Positions 38,770 through 49,180 of a DNA stretch of 64,000 bases are shown here, in pieces. The notes beneath the pieces are model-generated. The model did no database searches, was not told the DNA's origin, and saw only the letters and a list, made by a program, of their open reading frames with translations. Within the stretch, counting starts at the first letter, position 1, and each line of letters opens with the position of its first letter. The DNA is from Bradysia coprophila (Eukaryota; Arthropoda; Insecta; Diptera; Sciaridae). Where the stretch lies: assembly GCF_014529535.1 (NCBI RefSeq), contig NW_023503409.1, forward strand, positions 10,540,390 to 10,604,389, given 5' to 3'. Both the position numbers and the translations under genes were made by a program.

Positions 38770-39023
38770 GTTTACTTCTCTGTTTACTTTTCAACCATAT
38801 TGGAAAGTGAAGGAAGAGTAAATTGTACAGAAAACGTACGCGGTGCCTCAAACGGAGTGACTGCATCTCAAGGGACAGTAGTCCTTAAGAAGGTATGCGA
38901 GATCTGTAGAATAAAAGATGTGTGAGTAACACGACCTAATTTTCAATTATAATTGCCGCAATTTCTGTCTTTGAGGGCATTGAACCAACTTTTCAAGTTC
39001 AGTGAAAATCGCAGTAAATTGAG
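38770..39023 (+). repeat. 3' flank block of the array unit (copy B)
   Basis: Sequence including GCCGCAATTTC, TTTGAGGGCATTGAACCAAC TTTTCAAG and TCAGTGAAAAT recurs after copy C (about 44.43-44.49 kb) and after fragment E (about 56.26-56.30 kb). The duplicated unit therefore extends well beyond the coding sequence on the 3' side. No gene is seen in it. Confidence 0.6.
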
Positions 39024-39579
39024 ATCCCGGCAAAAACTCTTTCAGAGCAAAGTTGGACGCAGTCTACAGTCTATATGTGTGATAACTTCTAAAACAAGTG
39101 ATATCGCTATAGGTGACGCTGTCAGCGTCGTTACGCAAAATTGAATTTCACAGCCAATTAATTGAAATTAGCTGATCTAGTTTTCCAAACCATTCGCCAA
39201 TTATTTTTTTTTCAGAAAAAATTTTAACCAACAGAATTTTGACTGAAAAATTTTCAACAAAAAATTCTGCGTCGCATGTGGCAGATTAAATGTTCTCGTA
39301 GGTTTGTCCGTGAGCATCTGCCACTTTGCGACGCAGAATTTTTTGTTGAAAATTTTTCAGTCAAAATTCTGTTGGTTAAAATTTTTTCTGAAAAAAAAAT
39401 AATTGGCGAATGGTTTGGAAAACTAGATCAGCTAATTTCAATTAATTGGCTGTGAAATTCAATTTTGCGTAACGACGCTGACAGCGTCACCTATAGCGAT
39501 ATCACTTGTTTTAGAAGTTATCACACATATAGACTGTAGACTGCGTCCAACTTTGCTCTGAAAGAGTTTTTGCCGGGAT
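39024..39579. mobile_element. 556-bp near-perfect palindrome
   Basis: The left arm (39024-39285, starting ATCCCGGCAAAAACTC) and right arm (39317-39579, ending GAGTTTTTGCCGGGAT) are almost perfect reverse complements of about 262 bp, with a 31-bp loop. Interior words such as AATTCTGCGTCGCA and GACGCTGTCAGCGTCGTTAC recur in the element at 40.23-40.55 kb. It is a fold-back type element. The near-identity of its arms suggests recent formation or gene conversion. Nothing in it is coding. Confidence 0.85.
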
Positions 39580-40228
39580 ATCAGTCGTTTTAGAAGTTAA
39601 GTCGGAAGTTGACGAAAATTAGAGGTGTGTGCCGGTTTTAAAATAGTCGGCGGCGGTGCGCCGACTGGTAAGGGATCGGCGGCGGCTAAATTATTTCAGA
39701 ACGGCACATTGACTTAGTGTCAAACTTCGAAAGAACTCAGCTGATTCGGTTATGCAGTGTTGCGAGTTTCGAACATTTTTCAGGTTATTTTTTTCGAATC
39801 AACTAGAGTGTTGTTAATTCTTGGGAATAAAAGAAATATTTCACTTACACAGTATTGGCTAAGGAAAGGTGTATAATTTGATTCTCACGTCTTACATTAT
39901 TTGCGCATAATTACATCACACAAAAATGACTATTCGAAACTGGCAGCACTAACATCACCGACGACTAATTTTCGGAAGCACTGAGTATTCGGAACAGCTG
40001 TGATTTGTGAACTGTCAAATTTTGTTGATATACCGTTCGATTTGTCACAATTATTCTGGCGCGATCAATGTTTTGATTCTGATATTTGTGTAGCTTTTGG
40101 CCATTGTGGACTAACCAAACATCTGCTATTTTTGCCAACTTTTTAGTGCATCATAATGGACCTTCATTGTAAGCTTCGATGGTATTTGGGTTGTTGTGTT
40201 GTAACATTTTGTGTTTGTTTGTTTAAGG

Positions 40229-40552
40229 TTACATTTTACCAAAAAAATCTGCGTCGCAAAGTGGCAAATGTTCAGGAACAGACCAGCAAGAAAATTTATC
40301 TGCCGCATGCGACGCAGATTTTTTTGGTAAAATTTTGGTTGTTTCCAGTCAAATTTTTTTTTGGTAAAAATTATTTGGCAGATGATGAGAAAAACTAAGC
40401 CAGCTTGTTTGAACTAATTGGGTGTAAAATTTAATTTTTGCGTAACGAAGCTGAAAGCGTCATCTCTAGCGATATCATTCATTTTAGAAATTGTATTTCA
40501 AAGACTGCGTCACACTTTTCTCGAAGAGATTTTTGTTGGGATATCAGTCGTT
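40229..40552. mobile_element. Related, partly eroded palindromic element
   Basis: TTTTACCAAAAAAATCTGCG TCGCAAAGTGGCA is mirrored by TGCCGCATGCGACGCAGATT TTTTTGGTAAAA. The right side continues through GCGTAACGAAGCTGAAAGCG TC and TAGCGATATCA to GGGATATCAGTCGTTTTAGA AG, matching the right arm and flank of the 39.0-kb palindrome. Most of the outer left arm is missing. It is an older copy of the same family. Confidence 0.7.
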
Positions 40553-40595
40553 TTAGAAGTGTAATCAACACTGCTTTTTATAACAGTTTACAGTT

Positions 40596-40725
40596 TTACA
40601 GTGAACGACATCTCAAATGTCTCACTGTCAAATTTTTCTGAGAATTTTATTGTGTCATTGCGAATTCACAATGACATTCTCTGAAAAAAATGACAGTGAG
40701 ACATTTGAGATGTCGTTCACTGTAA
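40596..40725. repeat. 130-bp hairpin MITE
   Basis: TACAGTGAACGACATCTCAA ATGTCTCACTGTCA is mirrored by TGACAGTGAGACATTTGAGA TGTCGTTCACTGTA. An inner pair (ATTTTTCTGAGAAT / ATTCTCTGAAAAAAAT) surrounds a short loop. It lies immediately before the 18-bp minisatellite. Confidence 0.75.
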
Positions 40726-41072
40726 TTCAAAAATTTTACGAAAATCGAAAATTTGACGAAATTCGAAAATTTGACGAAATTCGAAAATTTGACGAAATTT
40801 GACGAAATTCGAAAATTTGACGAAATTTAACGAAATTCGAAAATTTGACGAAATTCGAAAATTTGACGAAATTTGACGAAATTCAAAAATTTGACGAAAT
40901 TTGACGAAATTCGAAAATTTGACGAAATTTGAAAATTTGACGAAATTTGACGAAATTCGAAAATTTGACGAAAATCGAAAATTTGACGAAATTCGAAAAT
41001 TCGACGAAAATTAAAAAATTTGACGAAATTTAACGAAAATCGAAAATTTGACGAAATTTGAAAATTTGACGA
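40726..41072. repeat. 18-bp minisatellite (GAAATTCGAAAATTTGAC)
   Basis: About 18-20 head-to-tail units of GAAATTCGAAAATTTGAC, some shortened to GAAATTTGAC, over 350 bp. It creates artificial open frames (FRQIFEF on -). Perfectly ordinary as a tandem repeat, and not a CRISPR array because no unique spacers separate the repeats. Confidence 0.9.
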
Positions 41073-41345
41073 AGAAAGTAATTCTCTATCTGCCACCATT
41101 CAAGAAATATCTCCAAAACCCCAATTGACCCACCCATTTCCAACTTTCGACATTTTTCGCAAATGCCCTTCTTTTCTACTCGTAAAACTCTGAGACTTTG
41201 CCGAAGAAAGTAACTCTCTATCTGCCACCATTCAAGAAATACCTCTAAAAACATAATTGACCCACCCATTTCCAACTTTCGACATTTTTCACATATGCCA
41301 ATGTGTTCTACTCGTAAAACTCTGAGACTTTGCCGAAGAAAGTAA
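41073..41345. repeat. About 130-bp tandem repeat, two and a fraction copies
   Basis: GAAGAAAGTAATTCTCTATC TGCCACCATTCAAGAAAT recurs about 130 bp later, and its first part recurs again near 41335. The block CCAACTTTCGACATTTTTC and ACTCGTAAAACTCTGAGACT TTGCC recurs at the same spacing. Confidence 0.8.
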
Positions 41346-41379
41346 ATCTCTATCTCTCATAATCGCAAAAATATTAGTC

Positions 41380-41765
41380 CTTTCATCCTACGCACGAGTA
41401 GCTCAAAATTTGGTCACTCTAATCACTCTAGCTCAAACGAATCTGACCCGATTTTTTTAATTATTTTTTTGTTTGAATCGTGTTACGAATACCTTTCATT
41501 TGATGGGTCACACGCCTCTGTAGGTTTCAATACAGCTAAGCTACAGCCGAAAACGCGTTCCCGACCCTCGAAAACCACACTCAGAAACCACTTCGAGGCC
41601 AATAAAACAAAATTCTGGTTTTTCCTGGGGTAATGGCGTATCACATTTTCATTTTTATGCCCACCCTGAGGTTCCTGCAAAATTTCATGGAGATTGGCTG
41701 ACTAGTTTCCGAGATCGACCGTCGATAGATAGACAGATAGACAGATAGACAGATAGACAGATAGA
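41380..41765. repeat. Dispersed-repeat-like sequence ending in AGAC/AGAT microsatellite
   Basis: Contains TTTCATTTGATGGGTCACAC and CAAAATTTCATGGAGATTGG followed by TTTCCGAGATCGACCGTCGA and then (GATAGACA)n at 41.72-41.76 kb. The motif 'TTTCATGGAGATTGG...TTTCCGAGAT' is typical of the 3' parts of insect non-autonomous repeats in my experience. Copy number cannot be tested within this window. Confidence 0.4.
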
Positions 41766-42070
41766 AACATACAGAGTAAGTTGAAAGATTTTGATTGTTT
41801 GGAAAACGTTAATTTGGTGCATTTTCTATCAAAATGACCAACTTCAAAACGATGTATCTCCGGCAATTTTAAAGTTACATAGTCGAGTGATAGCTCGTTT
41901 TGCTCGTATTTGAAGCGCGAATAAGATAGAATAGGATTTGTGGTGATACAGACCAAAGGAAAGAAACTTAAATTCTCGCCTATATATAGTTGCCGCGTCT
42001 CAAAAAATTTTCTTCGTTCTTTTTTTGGAAGTTAGACTGCGTCAAGTCCTCCGCTATCGCTCCGGACATG

Positions 42071-42250
42071 ATAATATCAATCTAGTTCCTAACCTGTTTC
42101 TTCTTTGTCCAAAAGTCACATTATGTGTTTCAAGGAATTCTACCTTCGTCACTGTCTTTGATATTAGTTTTGCATTTCTTTCGATTAATGTTTTCAATGA
42201 CAAAGGCTCATCATATAGATGCAATTTAGCCATAAGTGTTCAATGGATTC
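42071..42250 (+). repeat. 5' border block of the array unit (copy C)
   Basis: AATCTAGTTCCTAACCTGTT TCTTC, AAAAGTCACATTATGT and GTCTTTGATATTAGTTTTGC ATTT recur at 44.93-44.99 kb (truncated by a MITE). They also recur in two pieces around the element upstream of copy D (60.47-60.51 and 61.74-61.86 kb). This marks the upstream part of the duplicated unit. An open frame crossing it (about 42.03-42.48 kb) is not conserved in the other copies. Confidence 0.6.
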
Positions 42251-42564
42251 ATGCGTTGCATGGGTCGCCTGTTTCTGTCTACAGAAAGAAAAAGGAAAAC
42301 GTAAACCGAGAGAATAAATACGTGTTCTTAAGGTTAGCTGGTCGCATTATCACTCGTCTGTTTCGTATCATCGATGATATACCCGCACTGAATTTTATAT
42401 TTGCAATGCGTTCAATCTCCATACTTGTAACTTATAGAATAAAGTGGTATTTACCATCAGCAATGCTTTTGATTACAGAATAACGTTTAAACCGCATGAA
42501 CACAAAAGTGATACGTTACACTAAAGCCCCCCTAAAGTGTGTTAAGATGCAACCAGTTTTCTTG

Positions 42565-42575
42565 ATTAAATAAAA
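42565..42575 (+). promoter_or_regulatory. A/T box of gene C
   Basis: ATTAAATAAAA lies 100 bp before the ATG, as in B and D, with CCATTCAGATATTCTGTTCC TC further downstream. Confidence 0.45.
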
Positions 42576-42664
42576 CATTTTGCTACGATGATCACCTCTC
42601 ACAACATTTTTGCCATTCAGATATTCTGTTCCTCTTGGATCGTAGGTCGACTAGGTTCTTTAGA

Positions 42665-44139
42665 ATGGTAAGTAATTCGATTTTTCAAACAAATTTTCTG
42701 ACAAAATCATCACTTTTTCCCAAACTACTGTTTTTAAGCGCACCTTACTGCTGTATCTGGTTTGCACTTACCTATGGAGCATTGGTTCAGCTGACTTAGA
42801 AAGTAGTCAATTTTTCGAATGCCCCAAAATCAGCGACGGTTCTTATCCATTTTGCGTTTGCAAGCACGGATCAGCCTACGACAACGATACTAACACCTGT
42901 CCAGATCCTGAATGTCCAGTCAGTGAGAGCATTGGTACCTATCCGAACTGTACGTGTCAGCACAAAAACTTCGATTTCAGCATCACTTTCAACGAGTGTT
43001 TTCGAGTTTGTCCCGACAATAGCACCGGTTACTGGCCTAATTGCAAGTGCGATTCAAATGGCTATGGCTTCAACAAAGAATTATTCGAATGTATCGCTTG
43101 TCCCAAAGCGAGTACTGGTCAATATCCCGATTGTAGTTGTGACGATGATAGTGCCGCCTATCAAATTATCAACAATTATTGTGAAAGATGTGAAGACGGA
43201 AGCTATGGAAATTTCCCAAATTGCACTTGTTCCAATGAAGGTGCTGCATACAACATAAAGTTCCGACGTTGTGTGCTTGAATCCAAAAATGGATCTTTAG
43301 AGTGTCCGTTTGGAAGCGAGGGCACATATCCGAATTGCACTTGCCAAGGTGACGGAATCTACAACGGATTAGCCAACATTTGCAATGAATGTCCTTATCA
43401 CAGTACCGGTGTCTATCCGAACTGTATCTGCACATTTGATGGAAGTTACAACCGAACAACAAACGTTTGCATTTCCTGTCCATTTGAAAGTGATGGAGTG
43501 TATCCGAACTGTGTTTGCCAAGGTAGCGGGAGTACATACGAGGTAGATTCGAATGAGTGTTACATTTGTCCAGCTTTCAGCACTGGAACATATCCGAATT
43601 GTGATTGTGAACAGTCGTTTGAGTATTTTCGGGAAACGAACAGTTGTGAGCGTTGCCCGGAAAATAGTGCGGGCGTTTATCCGCATTGTAAATGTGACAA
43701 CGGATACTACAGCAAAGTTCACAGCAGTTGCATTGAGTGTCCAACAGACGCTACCGGTTTATATCCCGCTTGTAAATGCAATGACGAAACTTCAATATTC
43801 AGTGCGTTCATCAACCAATGCTATCGTGAGTGTCCAGCAAATAGTTCAGGAATTCAGCCGGATTGCGAATGTGACCGAAAATACGAATATTACTACGATG
43901 CCGTCGATGTGGAATGTAAAAGCAACATTGGGAGGATGTGTCCATCCGACAGTATTGGAACTGGTCCAGACTGCTTATGTATGAGAAAAAATCGGAATTT
44001 CAATTCATATTACTGGGAATGTGTTGAAGAGGGAATAAGTTTCGGTGTTGGTTCTACCACTTATTGTCCAGGTAATGACAAATGGCCACAATGTGAAGCA
44101 TCAATCGATCACATAGTATTACTTAGCTCACTTGGTTAA
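42665..44139 (+). CDS. Secreted cysteine-repeat protein, array copy C
   Basis: Exon 1 is the ATG at 42665-42667, followed by a perfect GTAAGT donor. Exon 2 is 42739-44139, giving 467 residues. The whole of exon 2 is open. It has almost no internal ATG, TTG or GTG codons in its first 530 bp, so a simple start-codon search sees only the part from 43273 and misses the true 5' half. The signal peptide reads MRTLLLYLVCTYLWSIGS. About twelve cysteine repeats follow, including the undeleted NECFRVCPDNSTGYWPNC block that A and the first half of B lack. It ends VLLSSLG. AATAAA is at 44174-44179. The first intron is 71 bp. The C and D N-termini share the extra repeat CPDPECPVSESIGTYPNC-type that A and B do not have. 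Confidence 0.85.
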
Positions 44140-44601
44140 ACATTTGTGTAATCGAATGACGATAGATCAATACAATAAAGTTTTGCTTCGTTGAAGGAAG
44201 TTTTCATTGTTCGACAGAAAGCGAACGCGGAACCGTACTCCGGTGTCTCATGCTCATAGGCAAGTAATCCTTTGGTAAGTTTGAGAAATCTTGAGAAGAA
44301 ACATGTGTGCGACACACGAACCAAAAAAGAACAGCGCACTCATTTGATGAACCGATTATAACACGCAAAACCGCACTTTTTTGTTGTGCATAAATGTTAT
44401 CCTACGACTATCTACTATTCAAATTAACTGCCGCAATTTCCTCCTTTGAGGGCATTGAACCAACTTTTCAAGATCAGTGAAAAATGGTAGTAACTATAGA
44501 TACAGTTAGAGGCAGTGAAATTTCAGCATGAATTTGCTTCAGCTGTTTTTCAGCAATAAAAACTGTTTAGTGTTTATTTAACAAATTGAGTTCAATCGTA
44601 C

Positions 44602-44803
44602 CACGACAGAGTAAAGTTAACCAGGCAGGAGCGCCTTGTTTGACTAGGGACCTGAATAATCTAGTAGCCCTTGATATTTTGCGATTTTTTTTTTAAATTT
44701 ATGTCAGTGTTCCTTTGAGTTCATTTTCATCCCGTGTATTAGGTACCTTATTTGACGTTTCCAAAATGAACCGCTCCTGCCTGGTTTATTTTACTCTGCC
44801 GTG
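44602..44803. mobile_element. 202-bp MITE, copy 1, with 7-bp duplication
   Basis: The termini are CACGACAGAGTAAAGTTAAC CAGGCAGGAGCG and its near-perfect mirror ending CTCTGCCGTG. Flanks are ATCGTAC on both sides (44595-44601 and 44804-44810), a 7-bp target duplication. It is non-coding. A second copy with the same termini lies 186 bp downstream. Confidence 0.8.
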
Positions 44804-44989
44804 ATCGTACAAACATCTTTGCTTGTATGTGTGGCTCAGCTGAAAAGCATCAAATTCATGCTGAAATTTCACCGCCTTTGACTGTAGTATCAAAGAGTTC
44901 ATTGTCGTCAGTCAATAGACTCATATTAAGGATCAATCTATTTCCTAAACTGTTTCTTCATTGTCCAAAAGTCACATTATGTATTTCGA

Positions 44990-45122
44990 CACGGCAGAGT
45001 AAAATAAACCAGGCAGGAACGGTTCATTTTCGAAAAGTCAAATAATACACTGTATGAAAATCAACTCGAATGAACACATAATCAAACCAGCGCTCCTGCC
45101 TGGTTAACTTTACTCTGTCGTG
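44990..45122. mobile_element. Same MITE family, copy 2 (133 bp)
   Basis: Begins CACGGCAGAGTAAAATAAAC CAGGCAGGAACGG and ends CGCTCCTGCCTGGTTAACTT TACTCTGTCGTG. It cuts into a repeated 5' border block of the cysteine-repeat array (AAAAGTCACATTATGTATTT immediately precedes it). No matching target duplication is seen here, so it may have arisen by rearrangement or lost one flank. Confidence 0.75.
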
Positions 45123-45384
45123 ATTAGGCCAATGTGAAGATGCAGCCACTGGTTTTGGAGTACTTGTAACTGCCGTTGTTCCATTTCTCACGTTGGTCAA
45201 TATTTCCCAGCAGATGGTCGTTTCGTTGAGTTTTTCTTTATCTTTTCTTATCGACGTTTCGTATGAACAAATTTATCGCAAACTGATGACATCAGATTAA
45301 TCATACACATTGTTGAAGTAGCGAAAAGGGGACCGACACGAGTACAAATAACATCCTCACTTGGCCGAAATTTTTGTTGAACTA
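45123..45384. other. Intergenic
   Basis: No gene or repeat recognised. This is where the next array unit would be expected to continue after its truncated 5' border at 44.93-44.99 kb, but its promoter and gene are absent. Confidence 0.4.
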
Positions 45385-45560
45385 ACCTGTCACATACGGC
45401 TATTCATCTGTTATCGATAACGACGACAAAACTAATGACAAGTTCTGGGTAATACTGTCATTTATATAGTACATTTGTTAAAGAAATTGAAGTACAAGAT
45501 TTGAAATCAACAAATTAAAAATACTTTTATAGATGGAAGTAATAGACCAGTCCGTCTGTA
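45385..45560 (+). repeat. Dispersed repeat family R1, copy 3
   Basis: Same ordered blocks as 3.24-3.37 kb, extended by TGAAGTACAAGATTTGAAAT C and GATGGAAGTAATAGACC that also occur, inverted, at 27.06-27.25 kb. Confidence 0.65.
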
Positions 45561-46019
45561 ACGGGTTAAATGTTTTGGAATAAGCCACCAGACCACTTAC
45601 GGTTCACGAAACATGAGATTTTGTTTTTGAATTTCGTTCTTTATTGGCACCAACAATCAGACATTCCTCATTTTGACACTTATTTGAATTTTCTTTGATT
45701 TAGACAGCTGACATATCCATCATAGGTATCACCCGTGTTGAAGCACTTAGTTGGTGATCCAAAAACAAAAGTTTCAAAACAAAAATAGTTCGTCCAAGGT
45801 AGTGCAACAACTCGTCATAGATTTTGCAAAAAAATGGAAATCTCGGTCTATTTCGGCATTAACCTTACATATTAACGATATATAGTTATCAAGTCTTTCG
45901 CTACTCACGACTCAAGATCGGAGCATATTTGATGCAAAATCATTTACTTCATTCCATTAGTCTTGTCACACATTTTCCAACAAAAGACAGCCATATAATA
46001 ACTCTCGATAGCCGTATTC

Positions 46020-46290
46020 CGGTGAAGAATCGTAAAAAAAAAATCGCCAAAGAATTACAAAGTCTTGGTGACGTTTCTTCTCACTTTGGCGATTATTCTT
46101 GGTGTTTCTTCACAATTTGGTGATTTTTCGTGGCGTTTTTTTCACATTCTGTGACGATGTTTCTTAAAGATACAAGTCAACCAAAAATGATGAGTTGCCA
46201 AGAACGCTAAGAAATATCGCCAGAGTGTGAAGAAACGCCAAAATGTGATGAATCGTAAAACAAGTCTTGACTTTGGCGATACTTCACGGC
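46020..46290. repeat. Imperfect inverted repeat with CGCCAAAG words
   Basis: ATCGCCAAAGAATTACAAAG TCTTGG near 46045 is mirrored by AAGTCTTGACTTTGGCGAT near 46263-46281. Between them TTTGGCGAT, TTGGTGAT and GTGTGAAGAAACGCC words alternate. It is a degenerate fold-back just upstream of the first visible Vps26 exon. Confidence 0.5.
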
Positions 46291-46414
46291 TCTGGTAACC
46301 ATCGGTAAAATATTAGAGCCCAAACTAGACTAACAGCGCAAATGTTCAACATTTTATTCGATGAGTCTGAGTCCAACCACATTTAAAGTCAAAATTCCGT
46401 TCGTCTATTTTCAG

Positions 46415-48298
46415 AATTATTTCGGATTCGGTCAATCCGCCGATGTGGACATCGTATTTGATGGGGCGGAAAATCGTAAATTGGCCGAGGTGAAAACAGA
46501 AGACAGCAAAAAGGAAAAGTATCTGCTGTACTACGCCGGTGAAACGGTGTCCGGCAAAGTGAATGTAACGCTACGGAAGCCGGGCAGCAAACTAGAACAC
46601 CATGGTATTAAGATCGAATTGATTGGACGAATTGAACTGTACTACGGTGGTAATCACCATGAGTTCACATCGTTCGTGAGAGAATTGGCCCGGTGAGTAA
46701 ATCGTTAATGTGACGTTCGTCCGAACCACGGTTATGTGATTATTACCGATTTCGTTTAACCAATTGCAGACCCGGCGATTTGATCCAGAACACAAGTTAT
46801 CCGTTCGAATTTGCAAATGTGGAGAAGCCATTTGAGGTGTATGTGGGCTCAAATGTGCGGTTGAGGTATTTTTTACGTGTGACGATTGTGCGCCGCATCA
46901 GTGATATTGTGAGGGAAATTCATATTGCGGTCCATACACTTTGTAGTTATCCGGAAATGAATTGTCCGATCAAAATGGAAGTTGGCATCGAAGACTGTTT
47001 ACACATAGAATTTGAGTACATTAAATCCAAGTTAGTTGCCGCACGTCGTTGTTCTTGCGACCCTTTTTTTCAAACCTAAAATTTTCCTTTTCTTCTATCC
47101 CATCCATAGATCTACTTCCTGTTGGTACGCATTAAGATTAAACACATGGAAATAGCGATTATAAAACGGGAAACAACTGGATCTGGTCCGAACACGTTCA
47201 CGGAAAATGAAACCATAGCCAAGTATGAAATAATGGACGGCGCTCCCGTCAAAGGTCTGTCGATACGCACTATAACCGTTAGCCATTCGATAGCTAAATC
47301 AAAATGAAATTTCCTTGTTCCACTCGTAGGTGAAAGCATACCGATCCGAGTGTTTCTGGCCGGCTATGATCTCACACCAACGATGCGTGATATAAACAGA
47401 AAGTTTTCGGTGAGATATTTCCTGAATCTGGTGCTGATGGACACGGAGGATCGTCGTTACTTCAAGCAACAGGTGATTTCGTAGACGGTCTAGCCGAACA
47501 ACGATGATTGTCAACACTTATCTTTTGAATATTTTCGTGTTCGTACAGGAGATAACTTTGTGGCGCAAAGCTGACAAAAGTCGCAAATCGGCCTTAACAT
47601 CGTCAAACAATCCGCACGTGCCATCACATTTAGTTGGTTCGGATGGTGAAATCATGGGTACACAGAATTCGGCCCATCAGCCTAATCAAGATGAAGATGG
47701 AGCTGCTGGTGACAATGATCCGACGATGGGACTCAGAAAAGCCCACAACAACCACCAAGTGAGTAAAAGTTCTGGATTGGCACTGACAAGAAAGAGTTTG
47801 AAGTCCCATCCGTAGTGAGTAGCTTTGTCTCCAGGTAATCTGCAAGTGCCACAGCTGTACTTTTTGTATGAGGCACTACAGCTATGGCAGCTATTGTAGA
47901 TGAGCTGGAGCCAAAGTTCACGCAGCAGATGAGATTTCAAGCTTTTTTTGTCATTGTGGAAGTTTTTGTGACATTCGAAGTTTGAAATGTTGCCATTAAA
48001 AATCGCTCACTTTCTCGCTTGTCCTCAGATCCAATTTCCATTTCGGATTCGAATAGTAATAAGCCGTCTCATCCACGACCGGCAGATGGTACCATTGGTG
48101 ATCAGTCTGCAATCTGCATCGCTATTCGATGAAGCCACAAATCCAGCAACAGCACCAAATTCAACGTCCCAATTAACTCAATCAGCAACGGAAGCGGCCG
48201 CAGTGTCAGAGTGTAGTAATAGTGAAAACAATAGTTCGCCAACAGTTGCTTCGTCAACTAGACCGCTGGCGTCGAATGTCGATTCAACATCCGAATAA
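46415..48298 (+). CDS. Vps26: Vacuolar protein sorting 26 (retromer subunit), 5' end missing
   Basis: An arrestin-fold subunit of retromer, which retrieves cargo from endosomes to the Golgi or plasma membrane together with Vps35 and Vps29 (family knowledge). Visible exons are 46415-46692, 46770-47034, 47110-47254, 47330-47472, 47549-47758 and 48029-48298. Conserved strings include ETVSGKVNVTLRKPGSKLEH, SNVRLRYFLRVTIVRR, MEVGIEDCLHIEFEY, IYFLLVRIKIKHMEIAIIKR, ETIAKYEIMDGAPVKG and DTEDRRYFKQQEITLWRK. The first exon should supply the ATG (then NYFGFGQS, equivalent to the fly NFLGFGQS), but I could not find it; the upstream in-frame ATG at 46361 precedes a splice acceptor (TTTTCAG) and is not the start. 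About ten residues normally between KSK and IYFLLVR are absent, and that intron has a weak GTTGCC donor. The tail (last exon) is poorly conserved and its frame is inferred from phase. Confidence 0.85.
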
Positions 48299-48858
48299 AT
48301 TTTGTGAATTGCACCACACATTTTTAATGTAAACTGCTGGGCAATTAACACTATTAAATTGACATATTTATAGTCTATGTCATTATTAAGAATTATAAAG
48401 AGAAAGAAAGGAAAAATTAATTAAAAAAAGAAGAAAAAAAGAAACATTTGAACTGGTTTCCGGTGGGGGGCAAATATGGTTGGTAAACAGATCCTGCAGC
48501 AAAATCTACAACGCATAAGAGCATGCTGACTGCTGTTCAACGATAAATTTGAATGTTTTCAAGGCTTCATCGCATACAGAATCTGCGATAAATGTTTCGG
48601 GTGTTTATTTGAGTACACCTACAAGACCTACAACCGAAAATGAGGACTGAAAATTTCCGATAAAGGTGAGGCCATTCCGTATGTCCATACGGCATTAATT
48701 AGCCCATTTACACGAGAGGCTTTTAAAGGAGACGAGGGTCAAGTGGTGTTCTACTGAAATTGGTTATATCAGAAACGATAACTGACGTCATGCTTGCCAC
48801 CTGGCACAAAAACAAAAATATTTCGGCAAAAAAAATAATTTATTTTTGTGACAAAAAA
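48299..48858. other. Vps26 3' flank
   Basis: The stop codon overlaps an AATAAA (GAATAAATTT), followed by A-rich sequence consistent with a short 3' UTR. The rest to 48.86 kb has no recognisable feature. Confidence 0.45.
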
Positions 48859-48934
48859 TGCCCCTGACGAGATTCGAACTCGGAGTCCCACAGCTAGCAG
48901 TCAGCAACGTTGACCACTTCGCCATGAAGACTTA
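48859..48934 (-). repeat. tRNA-Ser(GCT)-like sequence, probable SINE head or tRNA relic
   Basis: On the - strand, an A-box-like TGGCGAAGTGG, an anticodon-loop-like CTGCTAG (anticodon GCT) and a B box GAGTTCGAATCTC occur at tRNA spacing. The 3' end CAGGGGCA has no matching 5' acceptor strand, and the stems are imperfect. It is therefore not a functional tRNA; a tRNA-derived SINE or a decayed tRNA gene fits. Confidence 0.5.
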
Positions 48935-49180
48935 TTCTTTCGCAGACATTATATCCATCTTGATGTGTACGTCAAAGCTTTCTCCAGAACAATTACCCTT
49001 AACCGGCCAATCGTAGGCGTAGAATAACTTCGTTTGCATGTGTGTGTGTACTCTCTGCTTCATTGAAAACCAGTTTTGCATGCAACCTCATGTGTTACGT
49101 CCATTTGTTCGATGAAAGTCACGTGTGTGTTGGTAAATTATTTCAAGTTAACGATTAGACGATGCTTCATCACAACCACC

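Noticed and set aside
40617..41275. Open frames with FRQIFEF-type repeats and a possible CRISPR-like array
   Set aside because: The repeats are head to tail with no unique spacers; this is an AT-rich minisatellite and a 130-bp tandem repeat.
42025..42483. 152-codon open frame upstream of copy C
   Set aside because: The equivalent DNA in A, B and D is interrupted in this frame, there is no domain, and it spans the promoter region of the array unit.
46361..46414. Upstream ATG giving Vps26 an 18-residue extension
   Set aside because: A polypyrimidine tract and TTTTCAG sit between this ATG and the conserved NYFGFGQS; family members start M-N-(F/Y) here, so the extension is intron.
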